Assembly (NCBI RefSeq): GCF_004348345.1
Contig: NZ_SMJZ01000060.1
Location: forward strand, 1-43,329
Direction of reading: 5' to 3'
Source: Nonomuraea longispora
GTDB lineage: Bacteria > Actinomycetota > Actinomycetes > Streptosporangiales > Streptosporangiaceae
DNA: 43,329 nt
Shown here: piece after piece, positions 8,111-16,326 of the stretch
How the letters are laid out: every line of letters starts with the position of its first letter
How positions within the stretch are numbered: the first letter of the stretch is position 1
Translations under genes and position numbers: made by a program
Notes under the pieces: model-generated
Told to the model about the DNA's origin: nothing
Databases searched by the model: none
The model's input: only the letters and a program-made list of their open reading frames with translations

Positions 8111-9142
8111 TCAGGTTCCGGTGGCGCGCGTGAGTGCGCCGTCGTGGGCGATGACGGCGGCGGCCTTGGGCGCGGTGAGGGGAGGCACGGCGGTCGCGTA
8201 CTGATGGGTTTCGACCAGTCGCAGCGTGCGGCGCAGCACCGGCGTGCTGATCGCCCACCTGGCCGACTTCGGCACGGGGATGTAGTCGTCCTCGGCCGTG
8301 CGCGTCGTCGTGGTCGTGGTCCTGGACAGGGAGTATTGGATCAGCGCCCCGCCGTCCTCGGTGCGCAGCGCGTAGACCGGGTAGTTGTCGGCGCTGAAGA
8401 TCGAGTCGTAGCTGAAGCCCTCGGCCTTGGCGTCCTCGCGGCGGGAGGCGATCTGCTCGGCTATCTCCGTCGTGTACGGCCCCGCGGCGATGAGCCCGGC
8501 GGTGACCCCGGCGGTGCCGGTCTCGGCCACGCTGGCGTGCACGGGCCCCATGAACTGCGGGCTGATCGTGACGGTCTTGTCGTCGGAGCCGACCGCGCCG
8601 GCGTAGCCGTCGGCGTCGAACTCGATCTCCGGCAGCTTCTGCCCGGGCAGGAGCCGGGCCGCCGAGCTGATGCGCCAGCGGTCGGACCGGGTGAACGTCA
8701 GGAGCGTCGGACGGCCGTCGCGGGTCGCCAGCGCGCTGAACCACGGTGACCCTTCGCCCTGCTCGAACCTGGGCACGAACAGGGTCGGCGACCCCCACGT
8801 GTAGCGGCGCGGCGCGTAGTCGGTGGACAGGTAGTCGGCCACGGTGATGCGGGTCTGCCCGCCGTCCGTGAGGTCGACGGCCAGCCCGAGCCGCCCCTGC
8901 AGGTCGCTCTTCACCCTCAGCACGTCTTCGGAGAGGGTGACCTCGGCGAACACCTCGGCCGCCTCGGTCCGCGTGACCTCGGGCTCGTCGGGCGACGGCG
9001 AGGGGGAGGAGGTCGCGGCGGCGGCGGAGCTGGTGGGGGTCGCTCGTGGCTGGGCATCACCGCTGCAGGCGGTCACCGCGGCAAGCAAGCCGGCGGCGAG
9101 CGCCAGCGTTGTTCGCCGACCATGTACGCGCACCTGATCCAT
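8111..9142 (-). CDS. Putative exported lipoprotein, function unknown
   Basis: A 343-residue protein with an Arg-containing signal (VHGRRTTLALAAGLLAA) and lipobox AVTAC at about residues 22-26, followed by a Ser/Thr/Pro-rich linker typical of lipoproteins held off the membrane. The rest is soluble with mixed strands and helices. No catalytic motif is visible, and a run of six threonines occurs near SLSRTTTTTTRTAEDDY. I do not recognise the family with confidence. Only a weak ribosome site precedes ATG 9142, so a leaderless transcript or a slightly different start is possible. It diverges from prfB across 113 bp and converges on gdh. Confidence 0.8.
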   Translation of the reverse strand: MDQVRVHGRRTTLALAAGLLAAVTACSGDAQPRATPTSSAAAATSSPSPSPDEPEVTRTEAAEVFAEVTLSEDVLRVKSDLQGRLGLAVDLTDGGQTRITVADYLSTDYAPRRYTWGSPTLFVPRFEQGEGSPWFSALATRDGRPTLLTFTRSDRWRISSAARLLPGQKLPEIEFDADGYAGAVGSDDKTVTISPQFMGPVHASVAETGTAGVTAGLIAAGPYTTEIAEQIASRREDAKAEGFSYDSIFSADNYPVYALRTEDGGALIQYSLSRTTTTTTRTAEDDYIPVPKSARWAISTPVLRRTLRLVETHQYATAVPPLTAPKAAAVIAHDGALTRATGT

Positions 9143-9255
9143 GGTATTCGCGCCGGGGACGCGCCGAGGCCCCCGACACCGGTCCGCGGGTCGTCAGAGC
9201 CGGACAGGGGCCGCTTGGGAGGTGAAGTCCCCGGAGGAGGCTAGTGTAGGGAAGC

Positions 9256-10371
9256 GTGGCAGGTATGGATCCGGCAGAAGAGATCAACGAGCTCGCGGGC
9301 ACGCTCCGCAGCATCCAGGACGTGCTCGACCTCGACGCGATGCGTAAGCAGATCGACGAGCTGGAGCAGCAGGTTGCCGCCCCTGACCTGTGGGACGACC
9401 CCGACCTGGCGCAGAAGGTGACCAGCAAGCTCTCGCATCTGCAGGGCGAGCTCAACCGCGTCGAAGGCCTGTCGCGCAGGCTCGACGACCTGTCGGTGCT
9501 CTACGAGCTCGCGGCCGAGGAGAGCGACGACGACACGCGCGCCGAGGCCGACAAGGAGCTCGAGACGCTGCGGTCCGACATCGGCGCGATGGAGGTCCGC
9601 ACCCTGCTCTCGGGCGAATACGACGCCCGCGAGGCGCTCGTGACGATCAACTCCCAGGCCGGTGGCGTCGACGCCGCCGACTGGGCCGAGATGTTGCTGC
9701 GGATGTATCTCCGGTGGGCCGAGCGCAAGGGCTACGGCACCGAGGTCTACGACACCTCCTACGCGGAGGAGGCCGGCATCAAGTCGGCCACGTTCGCGGT
9801 CAAGGCCCCCTACGCCTACGGCACGCTGCGGGGCGAGCACGGCACCCACCGTCTGGTGCGCATCAGCCCGTTCGACAACCAGGGGCGCAGGCAGACCTCG
9901 TTCGCCGGGGTCGACGTCGTGCCGGTGGTGGAGCAGACCGACCACATCGACATCAACGAGGACGAGATCCGCGTCGATGTCTACCGTTCGAGCGGTCCGG
10001 GAGGCCAGGGCGTCAACACGACCGACTCGGCGGTGCGCATCACGCACATCCCGACCGGCATCGTCGTCTCCTGCCAGAACGAACGTTCGCAGCTGCAGAA
10101 CCGCGCCACCGCCATGAACGTGCTCCAGGCCAAGCTGCTGGAGCGCAAGCGGCAGGAGGAGGCGGAGAAGATGTCGGAGCTGCGCGGCGCGTCCACCACG
10201 TCATGGGGCACGCAGATCCGCAACTACGTGCTGCACCCTTACCAAATCGTGAAGGACCTGCGCACCAACACCGAGGCGGGCAACCCGTCGGCGGTGCTCG
10301 ACGGAGACCTCGACGCGTTCATCGAGTCGGAGATCCGCTGGATGCGGCGGCAGGAGTCAGACACCGAATAG
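9256..10371 (+). CDS. prfB: Peptide chain release factor 2
   Basis: Class-I release factor ending translation at UGA and UAA. 371 residues, full length. The RF2 recognition tripeptide SPF is seen in [15 protein letters not shown]. The GGQ motif that triggers peptidyl-tRNA hydrolysis is in [21 protein letters not shown] 9256 is chosen, with AGGGA 5 bases upstream. Many bacteria autoregulate prfB by a +1 frameshift near codon 25. Here the frame is continuous through that region, so that control is absent. The 3' end overlaps the convergent zinc-ribbon gene by 15 bases. It heads the conserved prfB-ftsE-ftsX-smpB block. Confidence 0.97.
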   Translation: MAGMDPAEEINELAGTLRSIQDVLDLDAMRKQIDELEQQVAAPDLWDDPDLAQKVTSKLSHLQGELNRVEGLSRRLDDLSVLYELAAEESDDDTRAEADKELETLRSDIGAMEVRTLLSGEYDAREALVTINSQAGGVDAADWAEMLLRMYLRWAERKGYGTEVYDTSYAEEAGIKSATFAVKAPYAYGTLRGEHGTHRLVRISPFDNQGRRQTSFAGVDVVPVVEQTDHIDINEDEIRVDVYRSSGPGGQGVNTTDSAVRITHIPTGIVVSCQNERSQLQNRATAMNVLQAKLLERKRQEEAEKMSELRGASTTSWGTQIRNYVLHPYQIVKDLRTNTEAGNPSAVLDGDLDAFIESEIRWMRRQESDTE

Positions 10372-10548
10372 GTGGTTGAGTACGAGGCTCACGAAGAGCA
10401 GCACGACGAGGAGAGCGACGACCGCGGCGGGTGACAGCCCGGCGAAACCGTGCTGGTGCATACGTTCTCTGCTGGCGCGGCAGAGGGGGCAGCGTCCCTC
10501 GATGACGGGGTGGGCGCATTGCGCGCATACGAGGTGTTCACAGCTCAT
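10357..10548 (-). CDS. Small zinc-ribbon membrane protein
   Basis: A 63-residue protein. The N-terminal half has four to five cysteines in ribbon spacing ([20 protein letters not shown] and the next C), suited to one zinc ion. The C-terminal half is a single transmembrane helix ([20 protein letters not shown]). With no signal peptide, the zinc knuckle is predicted to face the cytosol. ATG 10548 has a GGGG-containing site about 6 bases upstream. It converges on prfB with a 15-base overlap and diverges from ftsE across about 200 bp. The coding reading rests on the paired ribbon plus helix architecture. The function is unknown. Confidence 0.7.
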   Translation of the reverse strand: MSCEHLVCAQCAHPVIEGRCPLCRASRERMHQHGFAGLSPAAVVALLVVLLFVSLVLNHLFGV

Positions 10549-10750
10549 GACAGCCCCAAGTCTAGCCGCACAATCGTTTTGTTTCCGTTATGGACGTTCC
10601 ATGCCAGTCTTCCCTCTAGACTGTCGTCTGGCCAATCGGAACGTCGATCGTCGGTAAAGAAGACGCCCCCGGTCGGCCAGTGGCGGGAAGTGGGCATATG
10701 CCACCCTCGCTTCCGTCCTGACCCCTAGACTGGCATGCCGTGATGCTCTC

Positions 10751-11440
10751 GTGATCCATTTCGATAATGTCATCAAGGTCTACGCGAACCAGAACCGGCC
10801 CGCTCTCGACCACGTATCCGTAGACGTGGACAAGGGCGAGTTCGTGTTCCTCGTCGGTCCCTCGGGATCAGGCAAGTCCACGTTCCTGCGTCTGATCCTG
10901 AAGGAGGAGCGGCCCAACGGCGGAGCGATCCACGTCGCAGGCAAAGACCTGTCCCGCCTCTCCAACTTCAAGGTGCCGCACCTGCGCCGCCGCATCGGCT
11001 GCGTGTTCCAGGACTTCCGGCTGCTCCCGAACAAGAACGTCTACGAGAACGTGGCGTTCGCTCTCGAGGTCATCGGTAAACCCCGGCGTTTCATCCGCAA
11101 GGTGGTTCCCGAGGTCATCGAGCTGGTCGGCCTGGAAGGCAAGGCCCACCGCATGCCCGACGAGCTGTCCGGCGGCGAGCAGCAGCGCGTCGCCATGGCC
11201 CGAGCGTTCGTCAACCGGCCGATGATCCTGCTGGCCGACGAGCCGACGGGCAACATCGACCCCGCGACGAGCATCGGCATCATGAAGGTGCTCGACCGCA
11301 TCAACAGGACTGGCACCACGGTCGTCATGGCCACGCACGACGCGGCCATCGTCGACTCCATGCGCAAGCGTGTCGTGGAGCTGGAGGACGGCAAGATCGT
11401 CCGTGACCAGTCGCGTGGCGTTTACGGCCAGGCGTACTGA
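10751..11440 (+). CDS. ftsE: Cell division ATP-binding protein FtsE
   Basis: ATPase of the FtsEX complex, a type VII ABC system that transmits ATP hydrolysis across the membrane to activate peptidoglycan hydrolases at the septum. 229 residues. Walker A is GPSGSGKST (36-44), the Q-loop is CVFQDFRLL, the signature is LSGGEQQR, Walker B is ILLADEP, and the switch His is in MATHD. GTG 10751 has no good ribosome site. TAGACT, about 18 bases upstream, could be a -10 element of a nearly leaderless transcript. It is followed after 20 bases by ftsX, almost certainly in one operon. Confidence 0.96.
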   Translation: MIHFDNVIKVYANQNRPALDHVSVDVDKGEFVFLVGPSGSGKSTFLRLILKEERPNGGAIHVAGKDLSRLSNFKVPHLRRRIGCVFQDFRLLPNKNVYENVAFALEVIGKPRRFIRKVVPEVIELVGLEGKAHRMPDELSGGEQQRVAMARAFVNRPMILLADEPTGNIDPATSIGIMKVLDRINRTGTTVVMATHDAAIVDSMRKRVVELEDGKIVRDQSRGVYGQAY

Positions 11441-11460
11441 CAGGGAGCTGCAGACAGAAC

Positions 11461-12369
11461 ATGCGGGCGAATTTCATCTTCTCCGAGGTCTGGATCGGCC
11501 TCCGTCGCAACTTGACCATGACGATCGCGGTGATCATCACCGTGGCGGTCGGTATGGCGATGCTGGGCGTCGGCTTGATGATCAACGCCCAAGTCGGCCT
11601 GATGAAGGGCTACTGGGACGACAAGGTCGAGGTCTCGGTCTTCCTGTGCGGCAAGGGGACCGCCATGCCGGCGTGCAACGGCAAGGAGGCGACCGGCAAC
11701 CAGATCAAGGCCCTCGAGACACACATCAAGAGCATTCCTGGGGTCAAGGAGGTGTACTTCGAGAACCAGACGGCGGCGTACAAGAACTTCAAGGACTCCT
11801 ACTCCGCCAACAAGGCCCTCGTCGACGCCGCCAAGGTCGAGGACATGCCGCAGTCGTTCCGCATCAAGCTGGTCGACCCGGACAACTACCAGCCGATCGT
11901 CCAGGCGGTGAAGGGCCAGCCGGGCGTGGCGCAGGTGCTCGACCAGAAGGAGCTGATCGGCCCGTTCTTCGTGATGCTCGACCGGCTCGCCTTCGTCGCG
12001 CTGGCGGTGGCGATCATCCTGGTGCTGGCGGCCGCCCTGCTGATCGGCAACACGGTCCGGCTGTCGGCGTTCAACAGACGCAGGGAGACCGGCATCATGC
12101 GGCTGGTCGGCGCGTCCAACCTCTACATCCAGCTTCCCTTCGTCATGGAGGGCGTCATCGCCGGCCTGATCGGCGGCGTGTTCTCGGCGATCATCCTGAT
12201 CATGGCCAAGGTCTTCCTGTTCGAGGAGCTCGGCAGTTTCTTCGGGGACGTCACCTCCCAGCTGGGCTGGAACGACGTGGCCCAGACGATCACGATCACC
12301 ATGGTCATCGGCGTCGTGATCTGTGTGCTCGCCTCGTTCGTGACGCTCCGCCGTTACCTCAGGGTCTAG
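11461..12369 (+). CDS. ftsX: Cell division permease-like protein FtsX
   Basis: Membrane half of FtsEX. 302 residues with a first helix at about 20-42, a roughly 130-residue extracellular domain (including two cysteines flanking GKGTAMPA), and three further helices at about 178-200, 225-250 and 272-295, ending in a basic tail. The external domain contacts and activates a periplasmic-side hydrolase (RipC in mycobacteria). No such hydrolase is encoded between ftsX and smpB here, where only a 54-bp gap lies, so the partner must be elsewhere. ATG 11461 starts 20 bases after ftsE. Confidence 0.96.
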   Translation: MRANFIFSEVWIGLRRNLTMTIAVIITVAVGMAMLGVGLMINAQVGLMKGYWDDKVEVSVFLCGKGTAMPACNGKEATGNQIKALETHIKSIPGVKEVYFENQTAAYKNFKDSYSANKALVDAAKVEDMPQSFRIKLVDPDNYQPIVQAVKGQPGVAQVLDQKELIGPFFVMLDRLAFVALAVAIILVLAAALLIGNTVRLSAFNRRRETGIMRLVGASNLYIQLPFVMEGVIAGLIGGVFSAIILIMAKVFLFEELGSFFGDVTSQLGWNDVAQTITITMVIGVVICVLASFVTLRRYLRV

Positions 12370-12423
12370 TCATGCGCGCGCGGATGGGCCGCCGCCGCTC
12401 CGGCCGCCGGTAAAGTCGGAAGC

Positions 12424-12891
12424 ATGCCACGTGAGACCGGGCGGAAGGTCATCGCCCAGAACAAACGTGCTCGGCACGACTACCACGTCGACGAGACCTT
12501 CGAGGCGGGGCTCGTGCTGCAGGGCACCGAGGTCAAGTCGCTCCGCGAGGGCCGCGCCTCGCTCGTCGACGGCTACGCCAGCATCGACAACGGCGAAGCG
12601 TGGCTGCTCAACGTGCACATCCCCGAATACACGCAGGGCACGTGGACCAACCACACGGCCCGACGCAAGCGCAAGCTGCTGCTGCACCGCAAGGAGATCG
12701 ACAAGCTCGCCGCCAAGACCAAGGAGGGCGGGCTCACGATCGTGCCGCTGGTGCTCTACTTCAAGGACGGCCGGGCCAAGATCGAGATCGGCCTGGCGCG
12801 CGGTAAGAAAGACTGGGACAAACGGCACGCACTGGCGGAGCAGCAGGCCAAACGCGAAATGGCGCGGGCGCTGCGGCACCGCACCCGATGA
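12424..12891 (+). CDS. smpB: SsrA-binding protein SmpB
   Basis: Binds tmRNA and brings it to stalled ribosomes for trans-translation. 155 residues, normal length. Recognisable blocks are [43 protein letters not shown], and the basic tail [18 protein letters not shown], which occupies the mRNA channel on the stalled ribosome. ATG 12424 has CGGA 6 bases upstream. The tmRNA gene itself lies 2.2 kb downstream on the same strand, so both parts of the system are linked. Confidence 0.97.
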   Translation: MPRETGRKVIAQNKRARHDYHVDETFEAGLVLQGTEVKSLREGRASLVDGYASIDNGEAWLLNVHIPEYTQGTWTNHTARRKRKLLLHRKEIDKLAAKTKEGGLTIVPLVLYFKDGRAKIEIGLARGKKDWDKRHALAEQQAKREMARALRHRTR

Positions 12892-12910
12892 GGGCGGTGG
12901 CACCGCACCC

Positions 12911-14797
12911 ATGACACGCGCCCGCCGCACCCTCGGCGCACCGATGAGGCGCGCCCGTCGCACCGTGACCGCCACCCTCACGCTGGCGGTCGCGAGCACG
13001 ATGCTGACCGGCTGTTTCGAGGAGCCGTCGCCGCACGACGCGGTGCGCGACTTCCTCGTGGGCTGGCAGTCGGGCGACTACGGGCTGGCGGCCGGCCGCG
13101 CCGACGGCGACCTGGCCACTGTGCGCAAGGCGCTGGCCGACGCCAAGCTGGAGCTCGACGCCGCCTCCTTCCGCTTCAGGATCACAAGTGTCACCATGAC
13201 GGGCGAGGAGTCCAAGGCCGGTTTCCACGCCGAGGTCGATCTCGGGGAGAACAACCCGCTCTGGGAATACGACGGCGTGCTGCCGCTGCACCTGGTCGAC
13301 GGGGTGTGGAAGGTGCGCTGGTCACCGTCCGTGCTGCATCCGCAGCTCAAGGAGGGCCAGCGCTTCGCCGTCGACACCGACCCGACGCCCCGCCAGCCGG
13401 TTCTCGACAGGTCGGGAGACTCGCTGCAGACCGACACCGTCCTCTACGTCGCGGGCGTCTATCCCGCCAGGCTGGGCGGCAAGGCGGAGGAGGTCGTGGC
13501 CCAGCTGTCCGAGGCCACGGGTTACGCCCAGGACCGCCTGCTGAGCCGCATCAGGTCGTCGCCGCCCGACAAGTTCGTGCAGCTGGTCACGTTCGGGCGC
13601 TCGCGCTATCAGTCGATGCAGCCGAAGCTCGACGCGATCGCCGGGATCGAGATCGAGCCGCAGGACCAGCCGGTCAACCCCGACGCGCCCCGGCAGATCG
13701 TCGGCACCGTCAGCGCGCTCACGCCGGAGAGCGAGCAGAAACTCGGCGGTCCGCAGCGGGCCGGCGACTCGGTCGGCAAGAGCGGCCTGCAGCAGGCCTA
13801 CCAGGAATACCTGACGGGCTCCACGCAGACCAAGGTGATCACCCTCGATCTCAAGACCGGCGAGCAGGTCGCCCTGCTGAAGGAGTGGCCGGGCCGACGC
13901 AACCTCTCGGTGAAGACCACGATCGACCGCACCGTCCAGGCGGCGGCCGAGCGGGCGGTGTCCCTCACCGACACCAGCGCGCTGGTGGCCGTCGACCGCA
14001 ACACCGGCGAGATCCGCGCGGTCGGCACCAAGAACCTGCACCAGGAGAAGCAAGCCCTGGCCGGCAAGTTCCCCGCGGGCACGGCGTTCTCCATCGTGGC
14101 CGCCGACGCGCTGCTGAAGTCCGGGGTGAGCCCCAAACAGCGGCTCGCCTGCCCGCAGGAGCGCACCGTCGGGGGCGCGACGTTCGCCAACTCCGGCGGG
14201 AGCGCCGGCACGACGCAGTCGGCCACGTTCCGCGAACACTTCGCCAAGGGATGCGTGACCGCGCTGGCCTCGCTCGCCCGCCGGGTCACGGCCGACGACC
14301 TCGCCAAGAGCGCCAAGGCCTACGGCATCGGGCAGCCATGGCGGCTGCCGCTCAAGTCGTTCAGCGGCACCCTGCCCGAACTGACCGGTGACGCCGACAA
14401 GGCCAAGGCGATCGCGGGCCAGAACGTCGAGGTGAGCCCGCTCAGCATGGCGCTGGTGGCCGCCGCCGTCGCCTCGGGCACCTGGCATCCGCCCGTGCTG
14501 GTCACCGAGCCCAAGTCGCCGGATCCCGCGGCCGAGGTCGTCCCGACCGCACAGCCCGCGCCGGTGCCCGTCGATCCCAAGGTCCGCTCGGCGCTGACGG
14601 CGATGATGCGGTCCGGCGCGGTCGGCACGCCCGCCCAGGCGGGCAAGGGCAAGGTCTACGGCGTGACGGCGACGGCGGGCGACGAGCACACCTGGTTCGT
14701 CGGCTGGCAGGGGGACGTGGCGATCGCGGTGCTGGCGAAGAACCACGACGCCGGCGCGGTGGCGGGCAGCTTCTTCGCGGCCCTGCGCAGTTCGTGA
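12911..14797 (+). CDS. Penicillin-binding-protein-like lipoprotein with degenerate active site
   Basis: A 628-residue protein with a signal ending in lipobox MLTGC, an NTF2-like MecA N-terminal domain (SPHDAVRDFLVGWQSGDYG), a PBP dimerisation region (QPVLDRSGDSLQ onward) and a transpeptidase fold (SVKTTIDRTVQAAAERAVSL to the C-terminus). The overall layout matches actinobacterial class B PBPs of the MecA type. All three catalytic motifs are lost: SxxK reads T391-A-F-S394 (context FPAGTAFSIV), SxN reads G447-C-V449 (context AKGCVTALASLA), and KTG reads V585-T-A587 (context YGVTATAGDEHTWFVGW). The frame is intact, so this looks like a preserved non-catalytic homologue with a structural or regulatory wall role rather than a pseudogene. 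Start ATG 12911; ATG 12944 is possible. Confidence 0.85.
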   Translation: MTRARRTLGAPMRRARRTVTATLTLAVASTMLTGCFEEPSPHDAVRDFLVGWQSGDYGLAAGRADGDLATVRKALADAKLELDAASFRFRITSVTMTGEESKAGFHAEVDLGENNPLWEYDGVLPLHLVDGVWKVRWSPSVLHPQLKEGQRFAVDTDPTPRQPVLDRSGDSLQTDTVLYVAGVYPARLGGKAEEVVAQLSEATGYAQDRLLSRIRSSPPDKFVQLVTFGRSRYQSMQPKLDAIAGIEIEPQDQPVNPDAPRQIVGTVSALTPESEQKLGGPQRAGDSVGKSGLQQAYQEYLTGSTQTKVITLDLKTGEQVALLKEWPGRRNLSVKTTIDRTVQAAAERAVSLTDTSALVAVDRNTGEIRAVGTKNLHQEKQALAGKFPAGTAFSIVAADALLKSGVSPKQRLACPQERTVGGATFANSGGSAGTTQSATFREHFAKGCVTALASLARRVTADDLAKSAKAYGIGQPWRLPLKSFSGTLPELTGDADKAKAIAGQNVEVSPLSMALVAAAVASGTWHPPVLVTEPKSPDPAAEVVPTAQPAPVPVDPKVRSALTAMMRSGAVGTPAQAGKGKVYGVTATAGDEHTWFVGWQGDVAIAVLAKNHDAGAVAGSFFAALRSS

Positions 14798-14885
14798 GGG
14801 CGGCAGGGCAGGTGCTCGGACACCCATGGTGAGAAATTCGTGACGCCGAGCAACCATGCGGGCTGTCGGCTGCGTCTTACTGAGT

Positions 14886-15033
14886 GACTGGGCCCGCTCG
14901 GGGGGTTGCGGATCCAGTCGCCGTGATGAGATCAGGACTTCATCTCGGGGGAAGTCCTGCCGTCCGGACCGGCTCGACCCTGCCGGTCGGCCCCCGGGAG
15001 CGCGTGCCACCGTGCCACGCTCCCGGGGGTTTC
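14886..15033 (+). ncRNA. Candidate structured RNA (four hairpins ending in a terminator)
   Basis: Four stems follow one another. GACTGG/CCAGTC spans 14886-14919 with inner CCGC/GCGG. AGGACTTC/GAAGTCCT spans 14934-14958. GACCGGC/GCCGGTC spans 14967-14988. CCCCCGGGAGCG/CGCTCCCGGGGG spans 14991-15029, followed by TTTCG. The second stem competes with an alternative GAGAT/ATCTC pairing. The terminal U run marks the plus strand. It could be an independent small RNA or the 3' untranslated region and terminator of the PBP-like gene. No known family recognised. Confidence 0.4.
14991..15033 (+). terminator. Strong hairpin terminator upstream of ssrA
   Basis: A 12-bp GC-rich stem (14991-15002 with 15018-15029) is followed by TTT. 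It should isolate tmRNA transcription from the upstream genes. Confidence 0.75.
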
Positions 15034-15050
15034 GCCATAAGGGAATTAAG

Positions 15051-15081
15051 TTGGCGCGAAGGGCGTTGTTCCCTGTACATT
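15051..15081 (+). promoter_or_regulatory. Candidate ssrA promoter
   Basis: TTGGCG (15051-15056) and TACATT (15076-15081) are 19 bp apart, about 44 bases before the mature 5' end. That fits a precursor trimmed by RNase P. The spacing is long, so this is tentative. Confidence 0.3.
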
Positions 15082-15124
15082 CGTGTCGCGCAGCTCTTTC
15101 GAGAGATGTGTTGACAACTGCACA

Positions 15125-15508
15125 GGGGGTGACTGGCTTCGACTTTGGCCTTGCAAGCCAGGTGAAGCGGGCCGAGGACTGCGGACATAACCTCGTTAAT
15201 CCTGTGACCGCAAACAACAAGTGCCAATTCCAAGAGCACTGTGGCGGCCAGGGACTCCCTGGCCCTCGCTGCCTGAGCAGCGAAGCCACTGTCAGCCCGG
15301 GAGCGCCTTCGGCCCGGTGTCTGGCATCGCTAGAAGGCTCAACCGGTCGACCCGGCCACGGGGGAGATCGGGAAATCTAACAGTGGCTGAGCCCGTCGGC
15401 GACTTGCCTGCGTGATCGCCGGGGCTGAGAAAAACACAGCAGGCTGCGCCCGGAGAAGCCCTGACTTGGGGTTGAAGGACGCGGGTTCGATTCCCGCCAC
15501 CTCCACCA
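15125..15508 (+). ncRNA. ssrA: Transfer-messenger RNA (tmRNA)
   Basis: Rescues ribosomes stalled on broken mRNA together with SmpB. The 5' end GGGGGTGACTGGCTTCGAC is typical. GGGGGTG (15125-15131) pairs with CACCTCC near the 3' end as the acceptor stem. The T arm GCGGGTTCGATTCCCGC and an encoded CCA (ending 15508) complete the tRNA-like domain. The mature length is about 384 nt. The tag reading frame is 15223-15273 with stop TGA at 15274, reading ANSKSTVAARDSLALAA. The ALAA end is the standard protease degron, and ANSK is the start seen in related actinobacteria such as Thermobifida. The frame was set from the ALAA-stop; a GCA seven codons earlier is out of frame. Confidence 0.96.
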
Positions 15509-15511
15509 CGT

Positions 15512-15558
15512 GAAACCGCCTCTTACCTGAGGGAGCACCACAGGTAAGGGGCGGTTTC
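15512..15558 (+). terminator. Terminator of tmRNA
   Basis: GAAACCGCC (15512-15520) pairs with GGCGGTTTC (15550-15558), and CTTACCTG (15522-15529) pairs with CAGGTAAG (15541-15548). This gives a long two-part stem starting 4 bases after the tmRNA 3' end. The opposite strand reads as a terminator too, which would also serve the convergent lipid operon. Confidence 0.85.
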
Positions 15559-15589
15559 GTCTGTCCGGCACCCCTGGCGAGGAGCGGCG

Positions 15590-15769
15590 TCAGAGACCGT
15601 CACCGGTGTTGTGCGCGGTGGTGACCGCGAAGAGCCCCACCTTCTCCATGCGGCTGACCACGTCCTCGAAGCCGGCTTCGCGCGCCCAGCCGTGCCGGTA
15701 GCCGATGCGGATGCCTTCGCTGAGCCGGCCGAGCGTGCGCAGCAGGAACCGCATGAGGATCCACTTCAT
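15590..15769 (-). pseudogene. 59-residue remnant of a class I SAM methyltransferase
   Basis: Starts at ATG 15769, overlapping the acyltransferase stop (ATGA), so it is still in the operon. Residues 1-28 ([20 protein letters not shown] followed by RIGYRHGW) resemble the N-terminus of a methyltransferase family found after such acyltransferase genes. Residues 29-59 (AREAGFEDVVSRMEKVGLFA and on) resemble a methyltransferase C-terminal strand pair. The SAM-binding core between them is absent. The simplest reading is an in-frame internal deletion of about 150-200 codons. It may still be translated. Family assignment comes from memory of homologues and is moderate. Confidence 0.5.
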
Positions 15770-16326
15770 GAAATATCTGCTTCGATCAGGTCGTGCGCGC
15801 TCTCCAGGTCGTGAACAGGCCGGTTGAAGCGGACGAGCACCTGCCCCCGCCGCACCCGCCCGTGCACGGGCAGCACCTCCGAGGTGCCCTGGATGGTCAC
15901 GGGCTGGATCGGTACGCCCGCCTTCTCGGCGACGCGCGCTGCCCCGGAGCGGAACGCGCCGACGCGGCCGTCCCGCGAGCGCGTGCCTTCGGGGAAGACG
16001 ACGACGATGCGTCCCCCTTCCAGGAGCCGTACGGCGTGGGCGAGGTCGGCCGAGCCGCCCCCGCCGCGCCGTACGGGAAATCCGGCGACGAGGGTGCGGC
16101 AGACGAGCGACCGCAGCGGGCCCGCGAACCAGTAGTCGGCGGCGGCCGCCACCACGGGACGCCTGCGCGCGGGCAACGCGGCGAGCAGAGCCGCGGTGTC
16201 GGCGTGGGAGCTGTGGTTGGCGACGACCACACACGGCCCGTCAGGGACCGTCCCTTCGACCCGCAACCCGCCGTTGCAGGCGAAGGCCGTCCGCCATAGA
16301 TACCGCCGCAGGAGAGCGCCGTTCAT
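15766..16326 (-). CDS. 1-acyl-glycerol-3-phosphate acyltransferase family protein (PlsC-like)
   Basis: Transfers an acyl chain to a lysophospholipid or related alcohol at the inner membrane face. 186 residues, compact for the family. The catalytic HX4D is H38-SSHA-D43 in [16 protein letters not shown], and the phosphate-binding [11 protein letters not shown] lies near residue 112. The N-terminal sequence [19 protein letters not shown] is a usual entry. ATG 16326 overlaps the stop of the CDP-diglyceride synthase gene by 4 bases (ATGA). It forms the third step-like gene of a four-cistron lipid operon. The natural substrate cannot be told from sequence. Confidence 0.9.
   Translation of the reverse strand: MNGALLRRYLWRTAFACNGGLRVEGTVPDGPCVVVANHSSHADTAALLAALPARRRPVVAAAADYWFAGPLRSLVCRTLVAGFPVRRGGGGSADLAHAVRLLEGGRIVVVFPEGTRSRDGRVGAFRSGAARVAEKAGVPIQPVTIQGTSEVLPVHGRVRRGQVLVRFNRPVHDLESAHDLIEADIS

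Larger units (their letters stand above)
14798..15124 (+). other. Non-coding stretch: hairpin array then tmRNA promoter region
   Basis: No credible gene lies between the PBP-like gene and the tmRNA. The first 85 bases look plain. 14886-15029 carries four consecutive hairpins. The last roughly 90 bases are less GC-rich and should hold the tmRNA promoter and 5' precursor sequence, including a TTCG-loop stem CTCT/AGAG at 15093-15104. Confidence 0.6.

Noticed and set aside
14886..15029. Match to known actinobacterial RNA motifs (6C RNA, ydaO-type or GEMM riboswitches)
   Set aside because: The characteristic C-runs or ligand-core sequences of those families were not found.
15111..15116. Consensus TTGACA just before the tmRNA
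   Set aside because: A -10 at normal spacing would fall inside the mature tmRNA, so it cannot drive ssrA. Probably chance.
13322..15289. 655-codon minus-strand frame across the PBP-like gene and tmRNA
   Set aside because: It overlaps the tmRNA and a strong terminator and shows no protein-like pattern.
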